In this document: piece by piece, positions 51,533 through 62,212 of the stretch
Position numbering within the stretch: the stretch's first letter is position 1
Layout of the letters: each line of letters opens with the position of its first letter
From: Bradyrhizobium liaoningense
GTDB lineage: Bacteria > Pseudomonadota > Alphaproteobacteria > Rhizobiales > Xanthobacteraceae
Reading direction: 5' to 3'
Assembly: GCF_018130955.1 (NCBI RefSeq)
Contig: NZ_JAFCJM010000019.1
Location: 1 to 64,000 of the forward strand
DNA: 64,000 nucleotides
The notes under the pieces: model-generated
The model's input: the letters and a program-made list of their open reading frames with translations, nothing else
Told to the model about the DNA's origin: nothing
Database searches by the model: none
Position numbers and translations under genes: made by a program

Positions 51533-52571
51533 TGATGGTGCTTCGCAGGCAAAGGCCGCGCCCGTCACGGCGAACGGTATCGCGGCCGCGCAGGAGACGA
51601 AGCGGCAGCGCATCAGGTTGCTGGTCCGCGCCGCGGGCATGCTGCCGGTGCTGTTGATCCTGTGCCTCGGCTTCCATTTCCTGTCCGAGGGGCGTTTCTT
51701 CACGGGCCAGAATCTCGGCATCGTGCTTCAGCAGGCCGCCGTCAACACGGTGCTGGCGGCCGGCATGACCTTCGTCATCCTCACCGGCGGCATCGATCTC
51801 TCGGTCGGCTCCATTCTCGCGGCGTCCGCGATGGCCGGGCTGACGATCTCAAAACTTCCCGATTTCGGGTTGCTCTGGTTGCCGGTCGCCGTCCTCACGG
51901 GCCTCGCCTTCGGTGTGATCAATGGTGCGCTGATTGCGCTTCTGCGCCTGCCACCCTTCATCGTGACCCTCGGTTCGCTGACGGCCGTGCGAGGTCTCGC
52001 GCGTCTGCTCGGTGCCGACACCACCGTCTTCAATCCGTCCATTCCCTACGCCTTCATCGGCAACGGTTCGTTGACGCTCATTCCCGGCGTCGCCTCGATT
52101 CCCTGGCTGTCGGTGATCGCATTGCTTGTGATCCTCGCGTCGTGGCTGGTGCTGCGCCGAACCGTGCTCGGCGTGCACATCTATGCCGTCGGCGGCAACG
52201 AGAGCGCGGCACGCCTGGCCGGCATCAAGGTCTGGGCCGTGCTGATCTTCGTCTACGGCGTGTCGGGACTCTTTGCCGGACTTGGCGGCGCCATGCAGGC
52301 CGCGCGCCTCTATGCGGCCAACGGGTTGCAACTCGGTCAGTCCTACGAGCTCGACGCCATCACCGCGGTGATCCTGGGCGGTACGTCCTTCGTCGGTGGC
52401 ATCGGATCGATCTGGGGGACGCTGGTCGGGGCCCTGATCATTGCCGTGCTGTCGAACGGCCTCATTCTCGTCGGTGTGTCCGATATATGGCAATATGTCA
52501 TCAAGGGCTTGGTGATCATCGGTGCCGTTGCACTCGATCGTTACCGGTTGCAGGGCTCGGCCCGTACTTGA
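51525..52571 (+). CDS. sugar ABC transporter permease, RbsC type
   Basis: 348 residues, BPD_transp_2 family, eight to ten membrane segments after a 30-residue polar N-terminus. Conserved GGIDLSVGSILAASAM, GLAFGVINGALIALL, RLPPFIVTLGSL and the C-terminal LGGTSFVGGIGSIWGTLVGA. Forms the membrane channel with the preceding ATPase; overlaps it by 8 bases. Confidence 0.94.
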
Positions 52572-52668
52572 AAGACGGCGGCGCGCAAGGTTCTATACAA
52601 CGTGATGGGACCCCGTGATGGCAACTGGTCGGCCGTCGCGGGACAAAAACCAGACCAGGGAGGAAGCC

Positions 52669-53616
52669 ATGTTGAAGACGATCTCGCTTGCCGGCGCCGC
52701 CATGGCGCTGGTCCTGAGTTCAGCGCCGTCGTTCGCCAAGGAGCTCAAATCGATTGGCGTCTCGCTGGGTTCGCTCGGCAATCCGTTTTTCGTCGCGCTG
52801 TCGAAGGGCGCGGAGTTCGAGGCCAAGAAGACCAATCCGAATGTGAAGGTGACGACGGTCGGTTTCGAATACGACCTCGGCAAGCAGGTCACCCAGATCG
52901 ACAACTTCATCGCCGCCGGCGTTGACCTGATTCTGCTCAATCCCGGCGACCCCAAGGCGATCGGACCGGCGATCAAGAAGGCGCAGGCGGCGGGCATCAT
53001 CGTCGTTGCCGTGGATACCGCTGCCGAAGGCGCCGACGCCACCGTGACCACGAACAATGTCCAGGCCGGCGAGATCTCTTGCCAGTACATCGTCGACAAG
53101 CTGGGCGGCAAGGGCGACGTGGTCATCGAGAACGGGCCGCAGGTCTCCGCCGTGATCGACCGCGTGGTCGGCTGCAAGAACGTGTTCGCCAAGAACCCCG
53201 GCATCAAGGTCCTGTCCAGCGATCAGGATGGCAAGGGATCGCGCGAGGGCGGCTTGACCGTGGCGCAGGGCTATCTGACCCGCTTCCCGAAGATCGATGC
53301 CATCTTCGCCATCAACGATCCGCAGGCGATCGGCACCGATCTCGCGGCGAAGCAGCAGCAGCGCAGCGGCATCATCATTACCGCGGTCGACGGCGCGCCC
53401 GACATCGAGGCGTCGCTGAAGGACCCGGGGTCGCCCCAGATCCAGGCCTCGGCCTCGCAGGATCCCTTCTTCATGGCGCGCCGCGCCGTTCAGGTCGGGG
53501 TCAGCATTCTCAACGGGCAGAAGCCGGCCAACCCCGTCGAACTCCTGCCGTCGAAGCTCGTTACCCGGGACAACGTCGCCGAGTACAAGGGCTGGACCTC
53601 GGACCGTTCGCAATAG
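52669..53616 (+). CDS. sugar-binding periplasmic protein, RbsB type
   Basis: 315 residues from ATG 52669 after AGGGAGGAA. Sec signal MLKTISLAGAAMALVLSSAP ending SFAK. Peripla_BP_4 fold: GVSLGSLGNPFFVALSKGAE, LILLNPGDPKAIGPAIKKAQ, VVAVDTAAEG. Two cysteines in the mature chain (ISCQYI and VGCKNV) could form a disulfide. It delivers sugar to the RbsAC-type pair encoded just upstream. Confidence 0.92.
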   Translation: MLKTISLAGAAMALVLSSAPSFAKELKSIGVSLGSLGNPFFVALSKGAEFEAKKTNPNVKVTTVGFEYDLGKQVTQIDNFIAAGVDLILLNPGDPKAIGPAIKKAQAAGIIVVAVDTAAEGADATVTTNNVQAGEISCQYIVDKLGGKGDVVIENGPQVSAVIDRVVGCKNVFAKNPGIKVLSSDQDGKGSREGGLTVAQGYLTRFPKIDAIFAINDPQAIGTDLAAKQQQRSGIIITAVDGAPDIEASLKDPGSPQIQASASQDPFFMARRAVQVGVSILNGQKPANPVELLPSKLVTRDNVAEYKGWTSDRSQ

Positions 53617-53640
53617 TCGAGCGCGTGCTATGTTTTGCGG

Positions 53641-53665
53641 AGCGCCGCCTCTCGCAGGCGGCGCT
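53641..53665. terminator. perfect 10-bp hairpin after the first sugar transporter
   Basis: AGCGCCGCCT-ctcgc-AGGCGGCGCT, 25 bases after the binding-protein stop. No T-run, so it may be a processing or stabilising hairpin. Confidence 0.55.
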
Positions 53666-53743
53666 GGAACGCGGGTGACCGCATCGCAAGTTGCGCCGTG
53701 TGATCATCATCGTTCCCTTGAGTCTTTCAGAGTGACCCCACCC

Positions 53744-54580
53744 ATGCAGCAGCCGGATCGTCCCACTCAATTTCCGTCGCGCATGGTTGGGCAACATGCG
53801 CTGGTGACGGGGGCCTCTCAGGGGATCGGGCGCGCGATCGCCGTCCGGTTCGCACAGGAGGGCGCGACAGTCGCCATCAATTTCCATGACCATCGTGCGC
53901 AGGCCGAGGATACGCTCGCGCAGGTGCAAGCGGCATCGCGCGAGCGTGGGCATGGTGATCGGGACCATCTCGTCGTGAAGGCCGATATCGGTGCCGAGCC
54001 GGACATCGCGGGAATGTTCGAAACAGTGCTGGCGCGCTGGCCGCGCCTTGACTGCCTTGTCAACAATGCCGGCTTCCAGCGGGAGTCCGCAAGCGAGGCG
54101 CTCGATGTCGAAACCTATCGTCGCATTCTCGACGTCAATCTGAATGGCGCGGTACTCTGCGCTCAGCAGGCGCTCGCGCATTTCGTGAAGCGCGGCGGCG
54201 GCGGCACGATCGTCAACTGTTCGAGCGTCCACCAGATCGTCCCAAAACCCGGCTATCTCGCCTATTCCATCAGCAAGGGCGGCATGGCGAACCTGACGCG
54301 GACCCTGGCGCTGGAATTTGCCGGCCGCGGGATTCGCGTCAATGCGGTTGCGCCCGGCGCCATCGACACCCCCATCAACGCCGCATGGACCGGCGATCCG
54401 GCCAAGCGGGCGGCCGTCGAGGCGCACATTCCGCTCGGACGCGTTGGAACGGCGGAGGAGATTGCCGGCGTGTTCGCCTTTCTTGCCTCAGAGGAGGCCG
54501 GCTACATCACCGGGCAGACCATCTACGTTTGCGGAGGCCTGACGCTGTTCGGCGAGTTCAGGGAGAACTGGGCGAGCTAA
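53744..54580 (+). CDS. SDR oxidoreductase, sugar dehydrogenase-like
   Basis: 278 residues. NAD(P) motif TGASQGIGRAIA, NNAG (LVNNAGFQRES), catalytic Ser in CSSVHQIV, YxxxK in YSISKGG, and PG motif VAPGAIDTPI. Resembles glucose 1-dehydrogenase. Located between two sugar transporters, it probably oxidises an imported sugar or polyol. The ATG at 53744 is preceded by only a weak purine stretch. Longer upstream codons are not protein-like. Confidence 0.9.
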   Translation: MQQPDRPTQFPSRMVGQHALVTGASQGIGRAIAVRFAQEGATVAINFHDHRAQAEDTLAQVQAASRERGHGDRDHLVVKADIGAEPDIAGMFETVLARWPRLDCLVNNAGFQRESASEALDVETYRRILDVNLNGAVLCAQQALAHFVKRGGGGTIVNCSSVHQIVPKPGYLAYSISKGGMANLTRTLALEFAGRGIRVNAVAPGAIDTPINAAWTGDPAKRAAVEAHIPLGRVGTAEEIAGVFAFLASEEAGYITGQTIYVCGGLTLFGEFRENWAS

Positions 54581-54682
54581 TCGGCAATGCTGCGTCTGCG
54601 TTCCTCGCAGGTTTCACGCCGTCGTTGTGCAACGTCTCTGAGTCGGTCATCGGTTGCGCCTCTGATGTCTTTCTGCTAGCTT

Positions 54683-54708
54683 TGAGGTGCGCGCCTCATT
54701 TTGAGGCG
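54683..54708. promoter_or_regulatory. clustered TGAGG / CCTCA half-sites upstream of the second sugar transporter
   Basis: TGAGG-N6-CCTCA at 54683-54698, and CGCCTCA-ttt-TGAGGCG at 54692-54708, share a half-site. Similar half-sites occur at 60859-60895. Confidence 0.45.
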
Positions 54709-54770
54709 AAGTTCAAGCTTGTGACGCGAGTGGGCCCGTAGATGGCCGACCGCATTCAGGGAGGGGTTCG

Positions 54771-55724
54771 ATGCAGCGTCTTGTTGTTGCAGGTATTTCC
54801 GTTGCCTTTTCAGCTCTGCTGGGGCTCGGCTCCGCGCAGGCCGCCGACAAGAAGGTTCTCGCCTTCGTCGTCAATGGCGCGTCCGACTTCTGGAAGATCG
54901 CCGAGGCCGGCGTGAAGAAGGCACAGGGCGAGCTGCCCAATTACGATCTCCAGCTCAAATATCCCGAACAGGCTGCGGCCGCCGTGCAGCAGCGCATGAT
55001 GGACGACCTGGTCGCGGCCGGTGCTGCCGGCATCATGGTCAGCGCCGTCGATCCGAAGAACCAGACCGAACACCTCAACAAGATCGCTTCCCAGACACTG
55101 CTCTTCACCACCGACAGCGACGCGCCAAACTCGAAGCGCATCGCCTATATCGGCTCGTCCAATACCGAACTCGGCAAGGACGCCGGCAAGATGATGCTGA
55201 AGGCGCTGCCGAACGGCGGCAAATGCGTCGGCTTCGTCGGCCTGCCCGGCGCCGACAATGCGCGCGAGCGCATCGAAGGCGTGAAGGAGACCATCAAGGG
55301 CTCGAAGATTGAACTCGTCGACGTGCGCGGCGACGAAATCGACCAGACCCGCGCCAAGCGCAATGTCGAGGATATCCTCGCCGCCATGCCCGACGTGAGC
55401 TGCATGGTCGGCTTCTACTCCTACAACACGCCGCGCATCTATGAGGTGCTGAAGGAAGCCGGCAAGCTCGGCAAGATCCAGATCATCGGCTTCGACGAGG
55501 ATCCGATCACGCTTGGTGGCGTCAAGGAAGGCAGCATCGCCGGCACCGTCGTGCAACAGCCATACGAGTGGGGCTATCAGGGCATGAAGCTGATGGCGAA
55601 GTATATCGGAGGCGACAAGTCGGGCGTTCCGGCCAACGGCATCATCATCGTACCCGGCAAGGTCATCGACAAGTCGAACGTCGACGACTTCATGGCCTCG
55701 ATGAAAGCGATGCTCAAGAAGTAA
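54771..55724 (+). CDS. sugar-binding periplasmic protein, second RbsB-type system
   Basis: 317 residues; GGAGGGG precedes ATG. Sec signal ending AQAAD. Mature chain: LAFVVNGASDFWKIAEAGVK, AAGIMVSAVDPKNQTEHLN, FTTDSDAPNSKRIAYIGSSN, IGFDEDPITLGGVKEGSIAG. Typical ABC sugar-binding fold, about 40 bases before its ATPase gene. It is only distantly like the binding protein at 52669, so the two systems probably differ in ligand. Confidence 0.92.
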   Translation: MQRLVVAGISVAFSALLGLGSAQAADKKVLAFVVNGASDFWKIAEAGVKKAQGELPNYDLQLKYPEQAAAAVQQRMMDDLVAAGAAGIMVSAVDPKNQTEHLNKIASQTLLFTTDSDAPNSKRIAYIGSSNTELGKDAGKMMLKALPNGGKCVGFVGLPGADNARERIEGVKETIKGSKIELVDVRGDEIDQTRAKRNVEDILAAMPDVSCMVGFYSYNTPRIYEVLKEAGKLGKIQIIGFDEDPITLGGVKEGSIAGTVVQQPYEWGYQGMKLMAKYIGGDKSGVPANGIIIVPGKVIDKSNVDDFMASMKAMLKK

Positions 55725-55762
55725 CGGGAGACCTGACGCCAACCTGGCGCTCGCAGCCTCCA

Positions 55763-57268
<1,506 letters not shown>

Positions 57269-57275
57269 GGGTGCC

Positions 57276-58301
57276 TTGAACAAGAAAGATCTAAGCCTCC
57301 TTGTCCTGATTCTCGTGGTCGGCGCGGTCGTCGCCTTCATCAATCCGCGCTTCCTTTACGTCGGCAATCTCTCCAATACGCTCAACCAGGTCGGGATGTT
57401 CGGCATCTTCTCGATCGCGGAGGCCTTCGTCATCATCATCGGCGGGATCGAGCTGTCGGTCGGCTCGGTCATCGCGCTGCTCGGTGTCCTCTTCATCGAT
57501 CTCATCGTCAATCACGACGTCAACTGGGTGCTGGCCCTCGCGATGATCATTGCCGGCGGCCTGGCAATCGGCGCGGTGCACGGAACGCTGGTCACCAAGA
57601 TCGGCATCCAGCCCTTCGTGGTCACGCTGTGCGGCCTGCTGATCTATCGCGGCGCCGCGCGCTACTACACCGAGGATGCGACCGCCGGCTTCGGTTTTGG
57701 CGCCAGTTTTCCGATGCTGGAATGGCTGACCGCGGGGCGCACCAACGTGCTCGGCTTCCCGCTGCCGCACAGCGTGATCGCGCTGTTCGTCATCGCCGTC
57801 ATCGCGTGGGTGGTGCTGCACCGCTCCGTGTTCGGCCGCTATCTCTACGCCGTCGGCAAGAACGAGGAGGCGGCGCGCTATTCCGGCATCCGCTCCGGCC
57901 GCGTCGTCATCGCCGCCTATGTGATCTGCGGCGGGCTGACCGCGTTCGCGGCGATCCTGATCGCCATGTATACCCGCTCGATCTCGCCGGCGGTGCATGG
58001 CTCGTTCTACGAGCTCTATGCGATTGCCGCCGCCGTCCTCGGCGGCTGTTCGCTGCGCGGCGGCGAGGGTTCGATCGTCGGCGTCGTGCTCGGCACCGTG
58101 CTGCTCCAGGTGCTGCAAAATCTGGTTAATTTGCTGGGCATTCCGAGCTCGCTCAATTTCGCGGTCATGGGCACCGTGATCCTGATCGGCGTGCTCGCCG
58201 ATCAATACCTCGTGCAGCGCCGCCGCCGCGCCACGACTGCCAAGGGGCAGCCGCAGGCCAGCGGTGCCGGCGCTTCACTCGGTGGCGCGACCGCGGAATA
58301 A
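57276..58301 (+). CDS. sugar ABC transporter permease, second system
   Basis: 341 residues. Start TTG 57276 after GTGAGGG. BPD_transp_2: AFVIIIGGIELSVGSVIALLGV, AVHGTLVTKIGIQPFVVTL, YAVGKNEEAARYSGIRSG, VLGGCSLRGGEGSIVGVVLG. About nine membrane helices and an Ala/Gly-rich C-terminal tail. Completes the second transporter. Confidence 0.92.
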   Translation: MNKKDLSLLVLILVVGAVVAFINPRFLYVGNLSNTLNQVGMFGIFSIAEAFVIIIGGIELSVGSVIALLGVLFIDLIVNHDVNWVLALAMIIAGGLAIGAVHGTLVTKIGIQPFVVTLCGLLIYRGAARYYTEDATAGFGFGASFPMLEWLTAGRTNVLGFPLPHSVIALFVIAVIAWVVLHRSVFGRYLYAVGKNEEAARYSGIRSGRVVIAAYVICGGLTAFAAILIAMYTRSISPAVHGSFYELYAIAAAVLGGCSLRGGEGSIVGVVLGTVLLQVLQNLVNLLGIPSSLNFAVMGTVILIGVLADQYLVQRRRRATTAKGQPQASGAGASLGGATAE

Positions 58302-58307
58302 GGTGCA

Positions 58308-58325
58308 CGCGCGCAGGGGCGCGCG
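58308..58325. terminator. hairpin between convergent permease and GH3 genes
   Basis: CGCGCGC-agg-like loop-GCGCGCG, 7 bp, six bases after the permease stop and just before the GH3 stop on the other strand. No T-run. Confidence 0.4.
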
Positions 58326-58331
58326 CTTGCC

Positions 58332-59990
58332 TCAATACTTCGCGTCCTCAAGCCCGCAAGTGGGATCTACCGGACTGTTCCGGTTCCAGGGATGCCGGCC
58401 CATCAACAAATCGACGACGGCGGCCTGCATGTCGTCGATCGTGCAGTAGGCATTGATGTAGACCGGAACGCGCGGCGCATCATAGAGATGGTAGGGGTAG
58501 CCGAACGAAATCATGACGGTCGGAATGTCGTGCCAATAGCGTCGCATTGCGCCGACGAAGTCACCGCCAAGCCGCGCCCAGTCGAGGAAGACGCGCCCGC
58601 GGGTCAGCAGCGTTTCCTCGCCGAGTAGATACAGGACGAGATCGACATCGGCCGGATCGACGGCAGGCTGCTTCGTGTGAAGGGTGACTTCGAATCCCTC
58701 GTCGGCCAGCAGATCCGGCAGCTTGAATTCACTGGGCGTGCCGTGAAGCGGGCTGATGATTCCTCCCGATATCACCAGGACGCGCCGATGCCGGCTCGGA
58801 TCGATCGGCAGCAGCCCCAAGGTGTCCTTGACCAGGGTCGGCGCCCGCCGCAACGCTGTGTTGGCGATGGACTTGTCGGATGCCCGCGCGATCGCTCCGG
58901 TCGGCCGATGCTCTGACGCCTTGTGGAGACCGATTGCTGCCTTCAGTGCCAGGACGCGCAGCACCGCATCCTCGAATCGCTCGGCGGCAAGGTGGCCCGC
59001 CTCGGCAGCCGCGCGCACCTCCGCCATGTCCTCTTCCGGTGCGCGGGTGAACAGAATCATGTCGCATCCGCCGGCGATGAGCTGCGACTTGGCCGCGCGC
59101 ATGCGAGACCATGATGTCAGGCCGGCCATCTCGCTGGCGTCGGAGACGATCAGGCCGTTGAAGCCGAGTTCTTGACGGAGCAAGTCGATATTGAGGAGCT
59201 TGCTGACGGACGCCGGCCGGAAGGCCTCGATCCCGGGATCGGGCAGTCGCTCCCTGACGAATGCGGGCAGGGCGATATGCGCCGACATGATGGAGAGCAC
59301 GCCTGCGTCGATCGCAGCGCGGTAGAGCCGGCCGAAGCTCGCCTCCCATTCTGCCATGGAGAGCGGATTGATCGTGGTCACCAGGTGCTGGTCGCGGTCG
59401 TCGTAGCCTTCCCCAGGCCAATGCTTGGCGGTTGCCGCCACGCCGTGCCGTTGCAGGACCTCGATATGCGTCAGCGCGTGGCGGTGAATTGTCTCGACAT
59501 CCGAACCAAAGCTCCGCGTTCCGACGATCGGGCTGCGAAAGGCATGGTTGACGTCGATCACAGGTGCGAACGACCAGTTGACCCCAATGGTAACGGCTTC
59601 ATCGGCGATGATGCGCGAAATCTCGGCCGTGACCTCGAGGTCATCGATCGCCGCGAGCGCGAGCGGATTGGGGACCTGCGTCCCGAATGGCAGGCTCATG
59701 CGCGAGCCCTCCAGGTCGGCGCTGACCAGCAGGGGCACCGGCGCAGACTTCTGCGCCGCCGCTATTTGCGCGCGCTCCGCTTCGCCGTCCGAGCCGAAGT
59801 ACCGGGTGATTCCGCCCGGTCGCAATCGCTCAAGGCTCGCAAGTTCGCCGGGATCGGTTCCGCGCGACAGGAGGTTGAACAGTTGCCCCACCCTGTCTTG
59901 CAGGCTCAGCGCGCGATAGGTGGCTTCCACCCAGGCGATGGCAGGAGCGTCGAGATTGAAGGGAGCGCGCGCGAGGAAGGACGTATTCAT
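58332..59990 (-). CDS. glycoside hydrolase family 3 protein
   Basis: 552 residues. GH3 N-terminal barrel with LLVSADLEGSRM, the GTRSFGSD turn, KHWPGEG (189-195) and nucleophile D284 in LIVSDASEMAG; a C-terminal alpha/beta sandwich follows (VLVISGGI, LVLYLLGEE). NagZ-type enzymes carry KHFPGHG with a catalytic His; here that His is Glu, and the chain has a C-terminal domain, so it is neither a plain NagZ nor clearly a beta-glucosidase. No signal peptide, so it acts on imported glycosides, consistent with the flanking transporters. Likely operon with the SDR gene 14 bases upstream. Confidence 0.9.
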   Translation of the reverse strand: MNTSFLARAPFNLDAPAIAWVEATYRALSLQDRVGQLFNLLSRGTDPGELASLERLRPGGITRYFGSDGEAERAQIAAAQKSAPVPLLVSADLEGSRMSLPFGTQVPNPLALAAIDDLEVTAEISRIIADEAVTIGVNWSFAPVIDVNHAFRSPIVGTRSFGSDVETIHRHALTHIEVLQRHGVAATAKHWPGEGYDDRDQHLVTTINPLSMAEWEASFGRLYRAAIDAGVLSIMSAHIALPAFVRERLPDPGIEAFRPASVSKLLNIDLLRQELGFNGLIVSDASEMAGLTSWSRMRAAKSQLIAGGCDMILFTRAPEEDMAEVRAAAEAGHLAAERFEDAVLRVLALKAAIGLHKASEHRPTGAIARASDKSIANTALRRAPTLVKDTLGLLPIDPSRHRRVLVISGGIISPLHGTPSEFKLPDLLADEGFEVTLHTKQPAVDPADVDLVLYLLGEETLLTRGRVFLDWARLGGDFVGAMRRYWHDIPTVMISFGYPYHLYDAPRVPVYINAYCTIDDMQAAVVDLLMGRHPWNRNSPVDPTCGLEDAKY

Positions 59991-60004
59991 GGTCGCTCAA
60001 CCCG

Positions 60005-60763
60005 TCACACCCAGCCGCCGTCCACGATATAGTGCTGCGAGGTGCAGGCCGACGCTTCCTCCGACGCAAGGAACACCGTGAACTTCGCGATCTCGTCCGG
60101 CGCCAGCTTGCGCTTCAGGCATTGCCGCCGCATCAACTCGTCCTCGCCTTCCGGCGTCAGCCATTTCTCGGTCTGACGCTTGGTCATGATCCAGCCGGGC
60201 GCGATCGCATTGACGCGGATGTTGTAGGGGCCGTAGTCGCGCGCCAGCGAACGGGTGAGGCCGAGCACGCCGGACTTGCTGGCGGTGTAGGCGGCCATGC
60301 CGCCTTGTCCGGCCATCCACGAGACCGAGCCGAAATTGATGATGACGCCGGCCTTCGCCGCCTTCATGTCCGGCAGCACGGCCTGCGCCGCGAAGAACTG
60401 ATGCTTGAGATTCACGCCGATGCGGTCGTCCCAATATTCCGGCGTCATCTCCTCGGTCGGATGCCGTTCGTCATGGGCAGCGTTGTTGATGAGGATGCTG
60501 ATCGCGCCGTGCGCCCTGCGTGCCTCGACCACTCCGGCGCGCAACGCTGCGGTATCGGTGAGGTCGACGTTCTGGAAATGCACGGCAAGGCCCGCACCCG
60601 CGAGTTCTTGCGCAAGCTGGGTGCCTTCCTCGACCTTGATATCGAAGAAGATGACGGTCGACTTTTGCCGCGCGAAGTGCCGCACGATCGCTTCGCCGAT
60701 GCCCGATGCCCCGCCGGTGACGAGAACGACCCTGCCGGCGAGGTCAGGATAAATGGCGGCCAT
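60005..60763 (-). CDS. SDR oxidoreductase
   Basis: 252 residues. TGGASGIGEAIVRHFA for NAD(P), INNAAHDERHP, catalytic SVSWMAGQGGMAAYTASKSG (Ser, Tyr, Lys) and IAPGWIMTKRQ. Acidic D in FFDIK after the second strand favours NAD. Probably oxidises the sugar or aldose released by the GH3 enzyme or imported by the neighbouring transporter. The ATG at 60763 has GGGAGG at ideal distance; this ribosome site is duplicated (see 60765-60796). Confidence 0.9.
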   Translation of the reverse strand: MAAIYPDLAGRVVLVTGGASGIGEAIVRHFARQKSTVIFFDIKVEEGTQLAQELAGAGLAVHFQNVDLTDTAALRAGVVEARRAHGAISILINNAAHDERHPTEEMTPEYWDDRIGVNLKHQFFAAQAVLPDMKAAKAGVIINFGSVSWMAGQGGMAAYTASKSGVLGLTRSLARDYGPYNIRVNAIAPGWIMTKRQTEKWLTPEGEDELMRRQCLKRKLAPDEIAKFTVFLASEEASACTSQHYIVDGGWV

Positions 60764-60764
60764 T

Positions 60765-60796
60765 GCTTCCTCCCAAGATTGGCTTCCTCCCAAGAT
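60765..60796 (-). repeat. tandemly duplicated Shine-Dalgarno segment
   Basis: The 15-base unit ATCTTGGGAGGAAGC (minus strand) occurs twice with a 17-base period directly before the SDR start. Only the proximal copy is positioned to start translation. Confidence 0.8.
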
Positions 60797-60858
60797 GCTT
60801 GCTCCGGCGGCGCCGCACGCCGCCGGCAGTAGTTCAACCAACCTTAGCTGCTTCACGG

Positions 60859-60895
60859 TGAGGTGTATCGATCAGAATTTTAGTTGCGTACCTCA
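60859..60895. promoter_or_regulatory. inverted TGAGGT / ACCTCA half-sites in the divergent promoter region
   Basis: TGAGGT at 60859-60864 and ACCTCA at 60890-60895, between the leftward SDR/GH3 pair and the rightward transporter. Compare 54683-54708. Confidence 0.4.
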
Positions 60896-60949
60896 AAAAT
60901 TGAAGGCAGGATTGCAACAAAAGAATAGACGCTATCGGGAGGAACGCTG

Positions 60950-62209
60950 ATGAGACTGCTGAGCAAGCTGGGACTCGCTGCAACCGCATGGCTGCTCGCG
61001 CTGGGCGCGGCATCGGCCGATACCACGGTGAAATGGCTGCATATCGAGGTGAATCCGGCCCAGGTGAAGATCTGGGAGGAGGTCGCCCGCGCCTATGAGG
61101 CGTCGCATCCTGGCGTCAAAATCGAGATGCAGTTCCTCGAGAACGAGGCCTACAAGGCCAAGCTGCCCACCATCCTGCAATCAAAGGACCGTCCGAACAT
61201 CATCTACAGTTGGGCGGGCGGCGTCCTCAAGGCGCAGGTCGAGGCCGGCGTCCTCGACGACATCACCGATCAGATCAAGGGCTACAGCGACACCATTACT
61301 CCGGCGGCGCTGGCGGCGTTCGCTCGGGACGGCCGCAATTACGGCCTGCCCATCGCGCTGTCGCAGGTCGGCTTTGTCTACAACAAGGAACTGATGGCGA
61401 AGGCCAATGTCGATCCGGCCGCCATCAAGACCTGGGACGATCTGCTCGCCGCGGTGAAGGCCCTGAAGGCGGCCGGCGTGACGCCGATCGTGGTCGGCGG
61501 CGCCGACAAATGGCCGCTGCATTTCTACTGGACGCATCTTGCGGTCCGCATCGGCGGCAAACCGGCGTTCGATGCGGCGCTGCGCGGCGAGAACGGCGGC
61601 TTTGCCGGCGAGACATTCCAGAAGTCCGGCGAGTTGTTCAAGCAACTCGTCGATCTCCAGCCGTTCCAGAATGGTTTCCTCGGCTTCAAGAACCCGCAGG
61701 CCGTCGGCTATTTCGGCGACGGCAAGGCGGCGATGACGCTCGCCATCAGCAGCGTCTATAATCTCCAGCGCGCGCTCGCTGCCGACAAGGTGGGTCTCTC
61801 CGAGGACAAGATTGGCTGGTTCGACTTTCCCGTGGTCGCGGGCGGCAAGGGCGCGCCGACGGACACGCTCGGTGGCATCACCGGCTGGCTCGTCACCAAG
61901 GGCTCGCCGAAGGAGGCCGTCGACTTCCTCAAATACTTCATCTCGAAGGATGTGCAGACGCGCCTTGCGAGTGGCAACTTCATCGTCCCCGTGGTGAAGG
62001 GCGCCGAGGCCGGCCTGAACAATGCTTTCATGAAACGGATCGCCGACAATCTTTCGAAGTCGAACTATCACCAGAATTTTTACGACCAGAGCCTCGGTCC
62101 GTCGGTCGGCCGCGTCGTCAATGACGTCTCGGCCGAGATCGCTGGCGGCAGCATGAATCCGCAGGACGCGGCCAAGGCCATCGAAGCTGCGTGGAAGCAG
62201 GGCAACTGA
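60950..62209 (+). CDS. ABC transporter extracellular sugar-binding protein (SBP_bac_1)
   Basis: 419 residues; GGAGGAACG precedes ATG. Sec signal ending ASADT. Family 1 binding protein: VKWLHIEVNPAQVKIWEEVA, PNIIYSWAGGVLKAQVEAGVL, GLPIALSQVGFVYNKELM, GITGWLVTKGSPKEAVDFLKYF. Binds oligosaccharides or glycosides. First gene of the third transporter, divergent from the SDR/GH3 pair, which suggests import of a glycoside that GH3 then hydrolyses. Confidence 0.93.
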   Translation: MRLLSKLGLAATAWLLALGAASADTTVKWLHIEVNPAQVKIWEEVARAYEASHPGVKIEMQFLENEAYKAKLPTILQSKDRPNIIYSWAGGVLKAQVEAGVLDDITDQIKGYSDTITPAALAAFARDGRNYGLPIALSQVGFVYNKELMAKANVDPAAIKTWDDLLAAVKALKAAGVTPIVVGGADKWPLHFYWTHLAVRIGGKPAFDAALRGENGGFAGETFQKSGELFKQLVDLQPFQNGFLGFKNPQAVGYFGDGKAAMTLAISSVYNLQRALAADKVGLSEDKIGWFDFPVVAGGKGAPTDTLGGITGWLVTKGSPKEAVDFLKYFISKDVQTRLASGNFIVPVVKGAEAGLNNAFMKRIADNLSKSNYHQNFYDQSLGPSVGRVVNDVSAEIAGGSMNPQDAAKAIEAAWKQGN

Positions 62210-62212
62210 GCC

